The notes beneath the pieces are model-generated. The model searched no databases and had not been told where the DNA came from. It saw only the letters and a program-made list of their open reading frames with translations. The position numbers and the translations under genes were made by a program. Shown in pieces: positions 5,910-8,002 of a stretch of 8,002 nucleotides of DNA (position 1 is the first letter of the stretch; every line of letters starts with the position of its first letter). The stretch spans positions 1-8,002 of the forward strand of contig JBBQCI010000123.1 in assembly GCA_038318565.1 (NCBI GenBank). The letters run 5' to 3'. The stretch comes from UBA11346 sp038318565. GTDB taxonomy: Bacteria > Planctomycetota > UBA11346.

Positions 5910-7237
5910 AAGCCTTTACCCTCATCGAACTGCTGGTCGTTATCGCCATCATGGTCACGCTGATGGCCCTGGCGCTGAACATCCCTACCGCCGACAAGAA
6001 ACGCATCGCCGTCGAGGCCAGTGCTCGCGAACTGGCCGCCACCCTGCGACTGGCGCGCAGCATGGCGATCGAGCGGCGCAGCACCTACGCGGTGGCGTTC
6101 AACCTCGCCAATGGCGCTGGCACCAGCGGCCTGGTGCTAAACAACTGGGATGGCGGCCACTGGTACCAGATCCTCGGGCCGGCGCGCTCCGCGGAGCAGG
6201 TGTCACGCCTGGGCTATCTCCATCCCGAACCGATCCTGTCGTTGAAGCCGGTGGTCGGCATCAACAGTGTGCTGCCCCAGATCGACCAGGCGTGGATCGG
6301 CGAGCGCACCGTGCTGCCGACGCGCAAGGTGCGCTTTCTCGCTTTGTCCGACGTCGATAACGGTCACCTCCATCTCTCAGGATCGACTTCTGCGTACTAT
6401 AATGTCTTCCCTACCACCTTTCCCAGACCGTGGTGCGGCTGGTGGGACGCCACCAGCCAGCGCTTGTATGGCTGGGGCGCCTATCGTCCTGGCGTCGCCA
6501 CTTTCGACGGCCGGAACCCGTCCGGATTCTTCTACCAGGGAACGGACGCAACCATCGTCGGCAGCCGGAATGCCGTCAACCGCACCAGCACCCTTACCGG
6601 CTGGCCCGGCATCCTGTTGGCTGCAGATGACGTGCGTCCGATCGCCAACGCGCGTTGGCTCGACAGCTACATCTCCTTCCGGCCTGACGGGACCGTGGTC
6701 GTTCAGCCCTTCGGCCAGTTGCGGCTGTACTCCTACGCCTGGCAGGGGAACAACTCGGTCGGCGGCAATGCCAAGAGCCCGCGCGGTGATCTCGGCGACC
6801 TGGCACCACGGTTTGACGCCCCGAGCTACCCGTCGTCGGATATCGTCGGTCGCCGCATCCTCACCCCGGAGTCATCCCAGGCCGGTCATTACCTTGCCCG
6901 GACCGGCTATGCTTGGATCACCCTGGCGCCGGATGCCGAGCAGGATACCGACGCGTATCCCAGTGCCCAGGCAGCGATGCGTGCCCTCATGCCGGCAGTG
7001 CGGGTCGGGATAAACAGCGCCGGCGACGTTCGTGTCGAATCGGTGCGCGCCGGGCTGGCGGACGGCGCGACCCTCGATGCCGGATGGATCTCCAACTGGG
7101 GCAGCTCGGCCATCACCGACGTACGCTACCAGGGCAATGCCCCAACCGAAACCGACGGGACACCGCGCGGCACCATCATCGTCGATGCCCTGACCCCGGA
7201 GATGCTGGCGCAGCGCTGCTGGTGGACGACACCATGA
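5906..7237 (+). CDS. Oversized GspH-like minor pseudopilin
   Basis: The 443-residue product begins MKA-FTLIELLVVIAIMVTL. The leader is only three residues, the residue before the cut is alanine rather than the usual glycine, and Glu8 is the conserved mature Glu5. The helix continues into RELAATLRLARSMAIERR (41-58) and then AVAFN, the helix-then-strand pattern of GspH/FimT-type pseudopilins. A second GspH hallmark, ISFRPDGTVVV, is at 256-266. GspH proteins are usually about 150-200 residues, so there are roughly 150 extra residues between the two motifs and 180 after the second. The inserted parts are rich in W, Y, G and N and are not recognised. In type II secretion, H is a minor pseudopilin that connects the G-built shaft to the I-J-K tip. 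ATGA overlaps link it to both neighbours, so translation is probably coupled. Confidence 0.8.
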   Translation: MKAFTLIELLVVIAIMVTLMALALNIPTADKKRIAVEASARELAATLRLARSMAIERRSTYAVAFNLANGAGTSGLVLNNWDGGHWYQILGPARSAEQVSRLGYLHPEPILSLKPVVGINSVLPQIDQAWIGERTVLPTRKVRFLALSDVDNGHLHLSGSTSAYYNVFPTTFPRPWCGWWDATSQRLYGWGAYRPGVATFDGRNPSGFFYQGTDATIVGSRNAVNRTSTLTGWPGILLAADDVRPIANARWLDSYISFRPDGTVVVQPFGQLRLYSYAWQGNNSVGGNAKSPRGDLGDLAPRFDAPSYPSSDIVGRRILTPESSQAGHYLARTGYAWITLAPDAEQDTDAYPSAQAAMRALMPAVRVGINSAGDVRVESVRAGLADGATLDAGWISNWGSSAITDVRYQGNAPTETDGTPRGTIIVDALTPEMLAQRCWWTTP

Positions 7238-7674
7238 GGCGCGCCTTCACCCTGATCGAGACGCTGGCTGTCCTGCTGGTCGTCTCCATCGGTCTGGCCG
7301 CGGCGATCGGTCTATTCGGCACCGCCTTACGCGTCTCCGTTCTGGCCCAAGGCCGCAGCACTGCCATGGCTACAGCGATGAGCGTCGCTGTCGATCCTAC
7401 CCCGCTGCTCGATCCCGATCTTGCCAGCGACTGGACGCAGGTGTCGACCTATGCCATGGACGCCAGCAGCGGAACGGCCGAGGAGCATGGCTACATCAAC
7501 GGATTCTGGGTGGTGCGGCGCGAGAGTACCGCCAGTAGCGACGTCCTTGCCACCGACGCCGGTGTGGTGCATGCCCGTCTGGTCAGCGTCGACGTTGACG
7601 TCTCTGAGGTCACCGGTGGCCGCATCCTCGCCTCCTTCACCACCAGCTTCGTGCGCACGCGCAACCAGCCATGA
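7234..7674 (+). CDS. GspI-like minor pseudopilin
   Basis: This 146-residue protein starts MRRA-FTLIETLAVLLVVSIG. It has a positively charged leader, predicted cleavage after Ala4, the conserved Glu9 (mature Glu5) and a hydrophobic helix to about residue 30. Its size and place as third gene, after G-like and H-like products, fit GspI (about 120-130 residues), which nucleates the pseudopilus tip with J and K. The body after residue 50 is beta-rich (GYINGFWVVRRE; ARLVSVDVDVSEV; ILASFTTSFVRTR) and has no signature that I recognise. The ATG overlaps the stop of the previous gene (ATGA at 7234), and GGTGGA lies 7 nt upstream. A PilV-type minor pilin or a subunit of a Verrucomicrobia-style prepilin cassette is the main alternative. 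Confidence 0.72.
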   Translation: MRRAFTLIETLAVLLVVSIGLAAAIGLFGTALRVSVLAQGRSTAMATAMSVAVDPTPLLDPDLASDWTQVSTYAMDASSGTAEEHGYINGFWVVRRESTASSDVLATDAGVVHARLVSVDVDVSEVTGGRILASFTTSFVRTRNQP

Positions 7675-8002
7675 CCGGACGCGGCTTTACCCTGATTGAG
7701 CTGCTCGTCTCCACGGGTCTGTCGCTGTTGCTGGCTGCCGCGGCGGCCACGGCTTTCGTCCAGTTGCGCTCGCTGCAGCAGCGTCGTGAACTGCTGCTGG
7801 GTATGCATCAGCGTTCCGAGACGCTGCACTTGCAACTGGTTGAACGGCTGTCGCAGCTGACCCACCACGCCGTCTTCGTCGCCGACGCGCGCAGCGTAGT
7901 GCGTGGCGGTGGCACCCGGCCTACGCTGCGGCTGCTATGGCTGCGTGGCAAGGACGACGTCAATGACGGAGACAGCGGCGTCATCAACCCGGCCAACGGC
8001 TA
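7671..8002 (+). CDS. GspJ/PilW-like minor pseudopilin (partial, runs off right edge)
   Basis: The first 110 residues are visible. MTGRG-FTLIELLVSTGLSLLL is a classical prepilin leader with Gly5 before the cut and Glu10 as mature Glu5. After the hydrophobic helix comes a long amphipathic stretch, LRSLQQRRELLLGMHQRSET (32-51) and then LQLVERLSQL, and then strands such as TLRLLWLRG (85-93). This matches the GspJ/PilW layout, in which a helix precedes a globular beta domain. Residues 96-103 (DVNDGDSG) resemble a calcium-binding loop. Its start overlaps the stop of the GspI-like gene (ATGA at 7671) with no Shine-Dalgarno sequence of its own, so it probably relies on coupled translation. Fourth position in the order supports J. 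A K-like or large capping protein might follow beyond the edge. Confidence 0.72.
   Translation, partial: MTGRGFTLIELLVSTGLSLLLAAAAATAFVQLRSLQQRRELLLGMHQRSETLHLQLVERLSQLTHHAVFVADARSVVRGGGTRPTLRLLWLRGKDDVNDGDSGVINPANG

Noticed and set aside
6913..7233. Upstream extension of the GspI-like reading frame by 107 codons
   Set aside because: The extension overlaps the H-like gene in another frame and is Arg/Gly-rich. The prepilin leader begins exactly at the ATG at 7234.

Overview
The window is GC-rich and densely coding, with almost no intergenic space. It carries two glycoside hydrolases, the start of an AraC-type regulator, and a run of prepilin-like genes. A cupin/AraC sensor next to a GH35-type enzyme, beside a clan GH-A hydrolase and prepilin-like proteins with A-FTLIE or G-FTLIE starts, suggests a polysaccharide-degrading bacterium of the Planctomycetota-Verrucomicrobiota-Lentisphaerota kind. 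That placement is inferred from gene content and style; the window has no rRNA or other phylogenetic marker.

Left part (1-2518): a minus-strand gene runs off the left edge. It encodes the N-terminal ligand-sensing cupin domain of a probable AraC-family regulator. An 80-bp gap separates it from a divergent plus-strand GH35-like gene (392-2518), which encodes a 708-residue enzyme with no signal peptide. The regulator probably controls this enzyme.

Middle (2534-4642): a minus-strand gene, convergent with the GH35-like gene and only 15 bp away, encodes a large exported clan GH-A hydrolase (GH39-like) with flanking beta-rich domains. A plausible division of labour is that the exported enzyme releases oligosaccharides outside the cytoplasm and the unexported GH35-like enzyme trims them inside.

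An AT-rich divergent intergenic region (4643-4769) carries back-to-back candidate promoters around a perfect 14-bp palindrome, TTAGTTGCAACTAA. This could be an operator shared by the exported hydrolase and the operon to its right.

Right part (4770-8002): four plus-strand genes are joined by 4-bp ATGA overlaps, and each starts with a type IV prepilin/pseudopilin leader. Their order and motifs match a type II secretion pseudopilin set G-H-I-J. The G-like and H-like proteins (379 and 443 residues) are two to three times the usual size because of large insertions. One insertion holds an EF-hand-like loop. The J-like gene runs off the right edge. Relationship to the little-understood multi-prepilin cassettes of Verrucomicrobia is an alternative reading. 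No RNA genes, mobile elements, CRISPR arrays or clear terminators were seen, and no gene-free stretch exceeds 130 bp.
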